In this document: positions 1 through 7,342 of the stretch, one piece after another
Numbering within the stretch: the stretch's first letter is position 1
Layout of the letters: each line of letters opens with the position of its first letter
NCBI GenBank assembly: GCA_025060015.1
Contig: JANXDB010000054.1
Coordinates: 1 to 64,000 of the forward strand
Length of the DNA stretch: 64,000 bases
Source: Caldimicrobium sp.
GTDB taxonomy: Bacteria; Desulfobacterota; Thermodesulfobacteria; Thermodesulfobacteriales; Thermodesulfobacteriaceae
Direction: 5' to 3'
Translations under genes and position numbers: made by a program
The notes under the pieces: generated by a model
What the model saw: only the letters and a program-made list of their open reading frames with translations
Databases searched by the model: none
What the model was told of the DNA's origin: nothing

Positions 1-277
1 GTAAAGGATAGGCCCCATATCTTTCATAAATCCTCAAGTAAAGCTCAATGAGCCTTAGAGGCAAAGTGGGATCATAGGTGCTTTGAATTTCAAGGTGAAC
101 AATGGTGCCCTCTTCAAGCCTTCCCACAAAGTCTGCCTTTCTTTCTTTGGTTGTAGGGAAGGTGCTTTCAAGGACTTCTGAGACCCTGGAGCTAAAGAGG
201 ATTTGGATGATTTTGTGAGGGAGTCTTTGTAGAACTTCTCTTAATGTGCGGTCAAAGGGAAAGGAGGGATGGGCCAT
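1..277 (-). CDS. Rpn family nuclease/putative transposase, C-terminus beyond window
   Basis: The first 92 codons of a gene that runs off the left edge. It starts at the ATG at 277 (MAHPSFPFDRTLREVL). The segment KADFVGRL...HLEIQST has the Asp, then the Glu-x-Gln, of the PD-(D/E)XK fold of the Rpn (recombination-promoting nuclease, formerly YhgA-like transposase) and related DUF4351 families, followed by the usual LPLRLIELYLRIYERYG helix. Family members are DNA endonucleases thought to promote RecA-independent recombination. It lies 55 bp from the decayed end of a CRISPR array, on the strand from which the array is probably transcribed. The missing C-terminus means that neither completeness nor subfamily can be judged. 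Confidence 0.7.
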   Translation of the reverse strand, partial: MAHPSFPFDRTLREVLQRLPHKIIQILFSSRVSEVLESTFPTTKERKADFVGRLEEGTIVHLEIQSTYDPTLPLRLIELYLRIYERYGAYPL

Positions 278-331
278 GAAGATATTTTAGTATGTGTTTT
301 GAAAATAGGCAATTTCTCAGCTGAAGAGAGA

Positions 332-879
332 TTGAAGCGGGGCGGGTTGCCCTTTCCCCATGCAATCCCCTTTGAAGCGGGGCGGGTTGCCCTTTCCCCA
401 TGCAATCCCCTTTGAAGCGGGGCGGGTTGCAACACTCAGGGCAGGGTATCCTCTGCTTTGGTTACAAACATATGTCGCAATCCCCTTTGAAGCGGGGCGG
501 GTTGCAACAATGTGACCTTGGGCGATTTGAAAAGTAATTTGAGGTGTAGCAATCCCCTTTGAAGCGGGGCGGGTTGCAACCAGTTGACTACTTCTTTAAT
601 TCACAAAAGCGAGAAATAGTGTCGCAATCCCCTTTGAAGCGGGGCGGGTTGCAACCCAAATTGACAGAATCTGTCGATATGGCTCCCATGGAGTGTCGCA
701 ATCCCCTTTGAAGCGGGGCGGGTTGCAACTTTATAATGTCTTTGGGGTTAGAAGTAAACAAGTAATAACTGTCGCAATCCCCTTTGAAGCGGGGCGGGTT
801 GCAACTACCTGAGTACGATGATATGAAGGTAATGGTGTTCATAGGTCGCAATCCCCTTTGAAGCGGGGCGGGTTGCAAC
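332..879 (-). CRISPR. Orphan CRISPR array, 9 repeats, decayed at its left end
   Basis: Read on the minus strand the 35-nt repeat begins GTTGCAACCCG and ends GGGGATTGCGAC, with an internal CCCC/GGGG stem. Full repeats lie at 474-508, 546-580 (one mismatch), 621-655, 695-729, 771-805 and 845-879. A 32-nt copy is at 402-433, a 29-nt copy at 362-390 and a 19-nt fragment at 332-350. Spacers of 37-41 bp lie at 434-473, 509-545, 581-620, 656-694, 730-770 and 806-844. The left-most two spacers are an identical 11-bp piece. The ATTGCGAC end of the repeat suits an 8-nt crRNA 5' handle, and the decayed repeats lie at the end opposite the AT-rich flank; both support minus-strand transcription. No cas gene is in the window, so the subtype is not assignable. 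Confidence 0.97.
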
Positions 880-1235
880 CCTAACCCCTTACAAGCCTTA
901 TCAATCAAGCCTTGTGATTGTTTAGAACAAACTATATTTTGCAAATTGACCCTCTGAAAGCCTCTATCCATCAGATCCAGCCGATGCTTGTAAATTAATT
1001 ATAAAATCGTATACTTTATATAGTTTTACACAATTTCCTATTTTCACTTGTCAAAGAACATTTATTGGGTCATAATAATAACCTATTTCTCAAAAAAGTC
1101 AAGAGGGTGTATGAGTCCATAGGATTTTAGACTGAGAGGAATTTTCGTTAAATCTATAATAAATCCACTCCAAAAATGATACATTCCCAAGCCCAAAACT
1201 TACTCCAAATGTTCCTCCCACTCCTGCTTCGATAA
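880..1235 (-). promoter_or_regulatory. Probable CRISPR leader and flanking gene-free stretch
   Basis: No convincing gene lies in these 356 bp. The part next to the last intact repeat is AT-rich and contains a minus-strand TATAAT at 998-1003, pointing into the array. I found no well-spaced -35 for it, so the promoter is tentative. The octamer CAAGCCTT occurs twice within 891-916, close to the repeat junction. The right half (about 1040-1235) shows only short, stop-ridden frames and leads into the receiver-domain remnant. Confidence 0.45.
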
Positions 1236-1400
1236 ATGACTATACCCATAGGCAAATCCAATATCAAAGCCATACTCGCCACTGGATATGCCTATAAAAA
1301 GGAAACCATAGATGCAAAGAGTCTTGGCTTTAAAGAGGTCTTAATAAAACCCTTTACTATCGAAACACTCTTATCAACCCTAAGAGAAATATCCAGCTGA
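1236..1400 (+). pseudogene. Remnant of a response-regulator receiver domain
   Basis: A 54-codon frame beginning MTIPIGKSNIKAILATGYA and ending TIETLLSTLREISS. ILATGYA, followed by GFKEVLIKPFT, is the beta-4 and beta-5/Lys-Pro part of a REC domain of the kind found at the C-terminus of hybrid histidine kinases. The intact hybrid kinase at 35783-38056 has the equivalent AILSTGYA...GILKKPYK. The leading MTIP looks like the D-x-T-M-P stretch just after the phospho-acceptor Asp, with about 15 residues then missing, and a TAA stands directly before the ATG. The phospho-acceptor and the first half of the domain are gone, so this is a fragment. Its stop overlaps the 3' end of the convergent AmmB gene. 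Confidence 0.6.
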
Positions 1401-2564
1401 AGCCACACTAACAAAAGAACCCTCACCAAAGGGAATGGCCTCTTGAAAGAAAATCTCTCCAGTGCCTCTAAATGCACCTCTCTCAATGATTAGTGATAAT
1501 ATAAAAAGTGAACTGCTACCACAGTTTTTCCATTGCTCCCCATCGGTAACCAACCTCTCCAACTCCTTTGTCTCTCCTTTGAAGGCAAGTTCTAACATCA
1601 GTTTGTCCCGTTCCAAGGCAGATTTTGCTAGGAGCTTATCGGCAGGAAAGGAATCTCCATATCTCAGCCCGCGATGGCACATATCAACGCCCAAAAGAAG
1701 GTAGGTGCGGTCATCCATTAGTTCTAATAGACCATCTACTAATCCATAAACAAGTTCTCTATTATGACTAATCACATGATAGGAGCCAATTAAGATAGGA
1801 AGCACTACCACTTCTTCACCGAGGAGATATTTTAAAAAGAGTGCCTGAAATTCAATAGAGTGTTCAAACTTATGAGCCATGTGATCAGGAAATAGTTCTA
1901 ACTTTTTGGTGTTGCCTAAAAAGAGCATACCACCTCTGTCATTCCTCAATGGTCCAAAGGGAGTGGCTATGTCTTTGGTCAAGATAGAATATGGAAAATC
2001 TAGATAATGACCGACTCCGAGGACTATCACCCTTGAACCCGAGGGTATTCTAAATCTTTGATAGGCCTCTGCATAGGCTTTAGCTCCTACTCTTATGTCA
2101 ATATGCGGAGCAATGAGCACCCTTGGGGGCTCTCCTGAATTAACCTGTGATAATTTTAAAACCTCCTCCAAAAACCATTCAGCTTCATTACCACTCAAAG
2201 GATAAGCCTGATTGGCATGAGCCATGGGCCTCACCTTAAGACTAAACCATTCTTCATAGGCTCTTTCCTTGATACTTTCAAAACTCTCACTCCAGAGTAA
2301 TCCCTTTTCATCCAAAAATTCCACCAGCTTGGCGATCTCTTCAAAGGGAACAATTTGTCCAACAATCTTGGATGCCTCTACTTGTAGATCCCTCAAGTCT
2401 CTCTCTCCATCCATTAGTGGTAAAATAAAGGCTAAGTCTTGTGGCAACCCAATCAATTCATCCACAAAGCCTAAGGGATCTCTCAAATAGAGTATAGGTC
2501 GTCCCTGATATTCGCCCGGAAAAACATCTACCTGACGTAGGATTGGTTTATATGATGGTTCCAT
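1380..2564 (-). CDS. amrB: AmmeMemoRadiSam system protein B (MEMO1 family)
   Basis: 394 residues. The C-terminal two thirds match the MEMO1-like fold, related to extradiol dioxygenases: LIAPHIDIRVGAKAYAEAY near residue 150, VIVLGVGHYLDFPYSILTKDIATPFG near 180-205, HSIEFQALFLKYL near 235 and GVDMCHRG near 290. The roughly 120-residue N-terminal extension (PILYLRDPLGF and a winged-helix-like DLQVEA...FLDEKGLL) is common in bacterial AmmeMemoRadiSam B proteins. The biochemical role of the family is unsettled. Its usual partners, AmmA and the radical SAM protein, are not nearby. The gene is last in the dcw operon, 3 bp after the ParB-like gene, and has a good Shine-Dalgarno (GGGGAG) before the ATG. 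The name is well supported but the function is not. Confidence 0.8.
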   Translation of the reverse strand: MEPSYKPILRQVDVFPGEYQGRPILYLRDPLGFVDELIGLPQDLAFILPLMDGERDLRDLQVEASKIVGQIVPFEEIAKLVEFLDEKGLLWSESFESIKERAYEEWFSLKVRPMAHANQAYPLSGNEAEWFLEEVLKLSQVNSGEPPRVLIAPHIDIRVGAKAYAEAYQRFRIPSGSRVIVLGVGHYLDFPYSILTKDIATPFGPLRNDRGGMLFLGNTKKLELFPDHMAHKFEHSIEFQALFLKYLLGEEVVVLPILIGSYHVISHNRELVYGLVDGLLELMDDRTYLLLGVDMCHRGLRYGDSFPADKLLAKSALERDKLMLELAFKGETKELERLVTDGEQWKNCGSSSLFILSLIIERGAFRGTGEIFFQEAIPFGEGSFVSVASAGYFS

Positions 2565-2567
2565 AAA

Positions 2568-3353
2568 TCACTCCCCTAAGCCACTAAAGTCCTCTATAGT
2601 AAGCTCTTCACAGGCCTCTTTTACTCTCTCTATGGCAGAGTAAAAGTCCTCACCTATGGTTCTAACCCTCAATCCATAGGCCTTTTGGAATGCCTTTCTT
2701 ACTATTTCACCTTTTAAAAGGGCGTTGTCCCAGCCGAATTCGGCATATTTCTCGTTGACAACCCGGTTTAAATCTACTAATGCCTGCGCTCTCTTTCTTC
2801 TCTCTTCTACAGCCTCATTTAAAGGTAGATCCAAAAAGTTGTCAAGCTTTGATAAAAAACTCTCATAAAAACTTGCTGGAAAACGATTATCAAACTCCTC
2901 AATGGCAAAACCGAAAGTTATCAACATAGGCTCTTTAAAGTAGGTAAAAAGGTCCTCTTCCCTGATACTCCTATTCTCTTTGTAAAAATCCATAAACAAC
3001 CTATAGGCCTGTTTAGACTTTTCTTTGACATTGGGTGGTTTTTCTGTATTAAACTCAAGGATGTAGTGATAAAGACTCTCATCAACCACTATGGCCAATA
3101 TTTCTCTTGCCCCAAGATCACGCATAGCCTCCAAACGATGTCTTCCGTCAACTACGTAGTATTTCCCATCCTTGGGCACAACCACTATAGGAGTAATAAA
3201 TCCTAACTTTTCAATGGCCATCTCCAGGTGCTTTTTCAAACTCTCAGAAATTTCTCTCTGAAAGGGTGGAGTGGAAATATCTTCCAAACTGAAAAGTGCC
3301 AACTTCAGTGGTTGCCTCTTTACAGGATCTTCAAAAGTGGCTATCAACCTCAT
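2568..3353 (-). CDS. ParB/Srx N-terminal domain protein
   Basis: 261 residues. Residues about 20-95 form a ParB/sulfiredoxin-like N-terminal domain: PPFQREISESLKKHLEMAI, then FITPIVVVP, then YYVVDGRHRLEAMRDLGA, containing the GRHRLEA form of the CTP/nucleotide-binding arginine motif. The remainder is helical and lacks a clear ParB helix-turn-helix or dimerisation domain, so it may not be the chromosome-segregation ParB. No ParA is adjacent. It follows ftsZ by 15 bp in the same operon, which suggests a role linked to cell division or DNA, but this is inference from position. Domain assignment is confident and function is unknown. Confidence 0.75.
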   Translation of the reverse strand: MRLIATFEDPVKRQPLKLALFSLEDISTPPFQREISESLKKHLEMAIEKLGFITPIVVVPKDGKYYVVDGRHRLEAMRDLGAREILAIVVDESLYHYILEFNTEKPPNVKEKSKQAYRLFMDFYKENRSIREEDLFTYFKEPMLITFGFAIEEFDNRFPASFYESFLSKLDNFLDLPLNEAVEERRKRAQALVDLNRVVNEKYAEFGWDNALLKGEIVRKAFQKAYGLRVRTIGEDFYSAIERVKEACEELTIEDFSGLGE

Positions 3354-3368
3354 AAACTTTCAGATAGT

Positions 3369-4487
3369 CTAATCTGCACTTTTCCTTAAAATAGTGGGTA
3401 TTTCCAGGACGTCTTCATTCATAAACTCACGCCAATCAATTTTCTTCATCTCTTCTTTTCTTCTGGCAACTTTGTCCATGGAGATCACCTTATCGGAAGT
3501 CTTTGTTTTCTCTCTTTCTAAACCAGTAGCAATAATGGTTATTCTTAAGGTATCTCCAAGAGTTTCATCAAAAACTACGCCCCAGTAAACCCTGGCTTCA
3601 GGGTGTAATTCCTTAGAGATTGTTCCTGCGATTAGCTGAGTCTCTTGAATAGTTAGGGTCTCCGGATGAACGCTTATATTTAAAAGTAAGCCTTTAGCTC
3701 CACTAACAGAAAGATCTTCTAACAAAGGACTTGAAATTGCCATTTGAGTTGCCAGTTGAGCTCTCTCTTCTCCGGCTGCCTCTCCCATACCCATTAGAGC
3801 TATACCACCACTTTCTGTCATAACCGCTTTAACATCTGCAAAATCTAAATTTATGTAACCTGGTGATAAGATAAGATCTGAAATACCTCTTACAGCATAA
3901 TATAATACATCATCAGCCTTTTTGAACATTTCATAAAGTCTCTCCTGAGGTGCTCCCAAAAGGATCAATTTATCGTTGGGAATGGTAATTAGTGTATCCA
4001 CATACTTTTTAAGCTCTTCAATACCCTCTTCTGCTTGCTTGATCCTTACCTTGCCTTCAAATGTAAAAGGTTTGGTTACTACTGCTACGGTTAGGATCCC
4101 CATCTCCTTACAGAGACTAGCAATAACAGGAGTTGCTCCAGTGCCTGTGCCTCCTCCCATACCTGCTGCTAAAAAGACCATGTCGGCATCCTTTAGACAG
4201 TCTCTTATGTCCCTCTCAGATTCTTCAGCAGCCTTTCTGCCGATTTCTGGTTTCCCTCCGGCACCTAAACCCTTAGTTAAATTTTTACCAAGCTGAATCT
4301 TTATCGGTGCTGGATTAAGGGAAAGAACCTTATAATCGGTGTTTGCTGAGATGAATTCTACTCCTGCAAGGGACCTCCTTATCATATGGGCGATTGCATT
4401 TCCTCCTGCTCCGCCAACACCGATGACCTTAATGTTTGGTTGATACTTTATCTCTTCCTGCTCTATAAGATCGAAGGGAATTGTCAT
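3369..4487 (-). CDS. ftsZ: Cell division GTPase FtsZ
   Basis: 372 residues, normal length. It is the tubulin-like GTPase that assembles the cytokinetic ring. The N-terminal nucleotide-binding start IKVIGVGGAGGNAI, the tubulin signature GGGTGTGATPVIASL near residue 110 and the T7-loop region FADVKAVM near 215 are intact. The C-terminal conserved peptide EIPTILRKSAD, which binds FtsA and other tethers, ends the protein after a short linker. It starts 12 bp after ftsA with an AGGAGGA ribosome site just before the ATG. It is the last canonical division gene of the operon. Confidence 0.99.
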   Translation of the reverse strand: MTIPFDLIEQEEIKYQPNIKVIGVGGAGGNAIAHMIRRSLAGVEFISANTDYKVLSLNPAPIKIQLGKNLTKGLGAGGKPEIGRKAAEESERDIRDCLKDADMVFLAAGMGGGTGTGATPVIASLCKEMGILTVAVVTKPFTFEGKVRIKQAEEGIEELKKYVDTLITIPNDKLILLGAPQERLYEMFKKADDVLYYAVRGISDLILSPGYINLDFADVKAVMTESGGIALMGMGEAAGEERAQLATQMAISSPLLEDLSVSGAKGLLLNISVHPETLTIQETQLIAGTISKELHPEARVYWGVVFDETLGDTLRITIIATGLEREKTKTSDKVISMDKVARRKEEMKKIDWREFMNEDVLEIPTILRKSAD

Positions 4488-4499
4488 AGGTCCTCCTCC

Positions 4500-5705
4500 T
4501 TAGATTTTTAATAATTTTTTTAGTTTACCCAGTAGACCCTCTTTTTTCTGAGGTCTCTCCATTCCCTGGGGCAAATTTTGGTAAGCGTAGAGTAGCATTC
4601 CAACCGCCGTGGCGTATTGAGGGTGATAAATCTCCTCTGTTAGCCCTGGCAATCTCTCAGGATATCCGATCCTTGCAGGCAGATCTAGAATCTGATCACA
4701 GAGATAGATCAAACCAGGGAGAAGAGCAGAGCCCCCGGTTAGTACCACTCCACTGGTAAGATAGGTCTTGGGAAAGGCCTTTATCTCAGACTCTATGAGA
4801 ATTAGAAGCTCCCTCACTCTCTCTTCTAATATCTCAGCTAAAAGCTTCTTGCTAATACTGCGGGCAGGTCTATTGCCTATCCCCGGAACTTCGATGGTTT
4901 CATCTTCATCTACAAGTTCTCTTAGACAGATACCCCTCTCTATCTTTAACTTCTCAGCTTCGCCTTTGGTGGTTCTCAAACAAACGGCTAGATCCCCAGT
5001 CAACAGTTCTCCTCCTACTGGAACAGAGCCAGCAAATTTTAGAACACCTTCCTTGTAAATAACAAAATCACTCGTTCCACCACCAAAATCAATCAATAGT
5101 ACTCCTAAATCCTTCTCCTCAGAGGTCAAAACAGCCTCAGCTGAGGCTAGTCCCTGAAAAACCACTCCGTCAACCTCTAAACCAAGATTTTCAAAACACC
5201 TCAAAAGATTCTGAACATGAGACCGCTGAGCAGTGATAAGCTGAACATGGGCCTCTAATCTTACACCAGTCATTCCTATAGGTTGAGTAATACCTCTTGT
5301 TTGATCCACAACAAATTCCTGAGGAATTACATGGAGAAGAATCCGATCTTGTGATATGTCTACAGCCTGAGCTGATGCTAACACCTCCTCCACATCTTTA
5401 GAAGTAACTTCCTTTTCCTTTAGAGCCACAACACCCATGCCAGGCTGTATTTTGACATGGCTTCCTGCAACACTAGTTAGAACGAAAGTCAAATCCACCT
5501 TGGCTTGTCCCTGAGCCTTTTCGATGGCACTTTTTATGCTCTGTGTTGCCTCTTCTATGTTTACCACGCTACCCCTTTTCAGTCCCAAAGCCGGAGAAAC
5601 CCCCATGCCTGTAACCCATAGTTTTCCATCCCGCTCCTCACCAATTAAAGCACATATCTTCGTAGTCCCTACATCGACTACTAATAGCCCTCCGTCCCTC
5701 ATCAT
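4500..5705 (-). CDS. ftsA: Cell division protein FtsA
   Basis: 401 residues. An actin-like ATPase that tethers FtsZ to the membrane and couples it to the septal synthase. Visible features are LLVVDVGTTKICALIGE (phosphate 1) at the N-terminus, GVLLIDFGGGTSDFVIYKEG (phosphate 2) near 205, and VVLTGGSALLPGL (adenosine motif) near 320. The last 15 residues, KKEGLLGKLKKLLKI, form the amphipathic membrane-targeting helix. The start lies 5 bp after ftsQ and 12 bp separate it from ftsZ, the usual order. Nothing is missing. Confidence 0.98.
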   Translation of the reverse strand: MMRDGGLLVVDVGTTKICALIGEERDGKLWVTGMGVSPALGLKRGSVVNIEEATQSIKSAIEKAQGQAKVDLTFVLTSVAGSHVKIQPGMGVVALKEKEVTSKDVEEVLASAQAVDISQDRILLHVIPQEFVVDQTRGITQPIGMTGVRLEAHVQLITAQRSHVQNLLRCFENLGLEVDGVVFQGLASAEAVLTSEEKDLGVLLIDFGGGTSDFVIYKEGVLKFAGSVPVGGELLTGDLAVCLRTTKGEAEKLKIERGICLRELVDEDETIEVPGIGNRPARSISKKLLAEILEERVRELLILIESEIKAFPKTYLTSGVVLTGGSALLPGLIYLCDQILDLPARIGYPERLPGLTEEIYHPQYATAVGMLLYAYQNLPQGMERPQKKEGLLGKLKKLLKI

Positions 5706-5709
5706 AGGC

Positions 5710-6435
5710 TTAACTCCTGAATTTAATTAAAGCTTGCCCGAAGGGATAATCAACCCTTATGGTATCTACCTTATCGATTAATTTTGTCTCGTATAAATAA
5801 ACCATTATCCTATCAAGATGCTGGTATAGTTGAATAAGATCGTCAGTAACACCCAGAGGGAGATAGATCTTCACATAATTTTTAGTTTGAAAAATCATCT
5901 TATCCTTCTCTAAAACAATTTTAGAGTAATTTTCGTAAACAGGAAGATACTTTTTGTTTTTCTTTAGCCATTCCAAAAAAGCAAAGAAATTATCCCTCCA
6001 GGATTCATCTCTGATCTCTATTAGAGGGTAATAGAAATAGTCTTGCGGAAGGATTCCACCTATTATTACTCCCTTTCTATCAACAAGATAACCCTTGTTT
6101 TCCTTTACTAGAATAGCGAGGCCCTCCCTCTCTTTAATGGATATCTCTAGCAAAGATGGAAGCCTCCTAGCAATAACTACTTCCTCTATGTTAGGATTGC
6201 TTTTAAGCTTTCTCTCTATTCTTCTAAGATCAATGTGAAAAAGTCTTTCACCACCCTTTAACTCCGTAAGTTTAATAACCTCCTCACGGGATATCCTCCT
6301 GTGGTTTAAGACTTTTATTTCTTTTAAAACAAAGAGATCAGTAAAATACAAAAGAAAAATAACAAAAGCTATAAAGAAATTAACTAATAAACCGCTCACA
6401 ATAAATACCTTGTATCTAATCCAAAGGGTTTTCAT
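5710..6435 (-). CDS. ftsQ: Cell division protein FtsQ (POTRA domain)
   Basis: 241 residues. A bitopic inner-membrane protein with a short cytoplasmic start, a TM helix at about 10-31 and a periplasmic POTRA domain. Residues 35-105 (LKEIKVLNHRRISREEVIKL, GERLFHIDLRRIERKL, NPNIEEVVIARRLPSLLEISIKER) are the classic POTRA pattern. FtsQ recruits FtsL/FtsB and regulates the FtsWI synthase. It overlaps the end of murB by 20 bp. ddl, which often lies between murB and ftsQ, is absent here. Its normal preservation contrasts with the eroded ftsI-like gene of the same operon. Confidence 0.93.
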   Translation of the reverse strand: MKTLWIRYKVFIVSGLLVNFFIAFVIFLLYFTDLFVLKEIKVLNHRRISREEVIKLTELKGGERLFHIDLRRIERKLKSNPNIEEVVIARRLPSLLEISIKEREGLAILVKENKGYLVDRKGVIIGGILPQDYFYYPLIEIRDESWRDNFFAFLEWLKKNKKYLPVYENYSKIVLEKDKMIFQTKNYVKIYLPLGVTDDLIQLYQHLDRIMVYLYETKLIDKVDTIRVDYPFGQALIKFRS

Positions 6436-7342
6436 GGCTAAATCCTAAAAATTTAACCTCTGGCTCTAAGTATATCTTAAAAACCTCGTAAACCTTCTCT
6501 CGTGCCATCCTCATCAAAGAGAGGACCTCCTCTGCCTTCGCCCCACCGGTGTTCACTATAAAATTGGCATGTTTTTCTGAGATCTGGGCTCCGCCTAACC
6601 TAAGACCCTTCAAACCCACTTGCTCTATCATCGCCCCTGCAAATCCACATGGAGGGTTCTTGAATACTGAGCCAAAGGTCTTCGAAGAAACCGGTTGAGA
6701 AAACCTTCGCTTTTGCCAGATCTTTTTTATTCTCTCTTTTACTCTCTGTGGATCCTCTCTTGGAAACTCCAACTCTGCCGCTAACACCAGTCCTTCTAGC
6801 TTAAAGGCTCTATAACACCATAGTCCATCATGATTTTCGATATTAAGGATTTTACCGTCATGCCAGAGCTCTAATTTTCTTATGAGAGAGGAGGTAGTCT
6901 TTCCAAAGGCCCCGGCGTTCATTTTTATAGCTCCTCCCAGGGTAGCTGGAACACCTGCTAAAAACTCAAAACCACCATATCCTCTTTGAAGGGAAATTCT
7001 GATGAGCTCATTTATGCTTGTTCCCGAAAGAGCCCTGAGTCTAAGAGTTTCTCCTTGAGAGAGGATCTCTACTCCCCTCAGAGCCCTCGTAGAAATCACC
7101 ACCCCCTCATATCCCTTATCTGAAACAAGCAAATTACTCCCCCCTCCAAGGAGAGCATAGGGTATTTCCCGATCTGCCAAAAAGCGTAAAAGTTTCAAAA
7201 AAGCCATCAGGTCTCTGGGAAAGACCAACCTTAGGGCTAGCCCTCCTATGCCTATAGTAGTGTATCTAGATAAGGAACTATCTTTTTCATTGTAAATATT
7301 TAACTTCTCAAATAGGCTATCTAATTCTTTAAGCCACCGCAT
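6416..7342 (-). CDS. murB: UDP-N-acetylenolpyruvoylglucosamine reductase
   Basis: 308 residues, MurB type II length. A FAD enzyme that reduces UDP-GlcNAc-enolpyruvate to UDP-MurNAc with NADPH. It shows the family start SLSRYTTIGIGGLA, the FAD-binding YALLGGGSNLLVSDKGYEGVVI near 80-100, GFEFLAGVPATLGGAIKMNAGAFG near 125-145, the catalytic-serine region TFGSVFKNP near 220, and the C-terminal AGAMIEQVGLKG and EKHANFIVN. It overlaps the 3' end of murC by 14 bp. No strong Shine-Dalgarno precedes the ATG, so translation is probably coupled to murC. Confidence 0.97.
   Translation of the reverse strand: MRWLKELDSLFEKLNIYNEKDSSLSRYTTIGIGGLALRLVFPRDLMAFLKLLRFLADREIPYALLGGGSNLLVSDKGYEGVVISTRALRGVEILSQGETLRLRALSGTSINELIRISLQRGYGGFEFLAGVPATLGGAIKMNAGAFGKTTSSLIRKLELWHDGKILNIENHDGLWCYRAFKLEGLVLAAELEFPREDPQRVKERIKKIWQKRRFSQPVSSKTFGSVFKNPPCGFAGAMIEQVGLKGLRLGGAQISEKHANFIVNTGGAKAEEVLSLMRMAREKVYEVFKIYLEPEVKFLGFSHENPLD

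Noticed and set aside
241-435. 64-codon minus-strand frame
   Set aside because: It runs through the decayed CRISPR repeats and the start of the Rpn gene in another frame.
588-971. 127-codon minus-strand frame with repeated GCNPPRFKGDCD-like segments
   Set aside because: It is the translation of the CRISPR repeats and spacers.
1292-1486. 64-codon minus-strand frame
   Set aside because: It overlaps the AmmB gene end and the receiver remnant in other frames and shows no family features.
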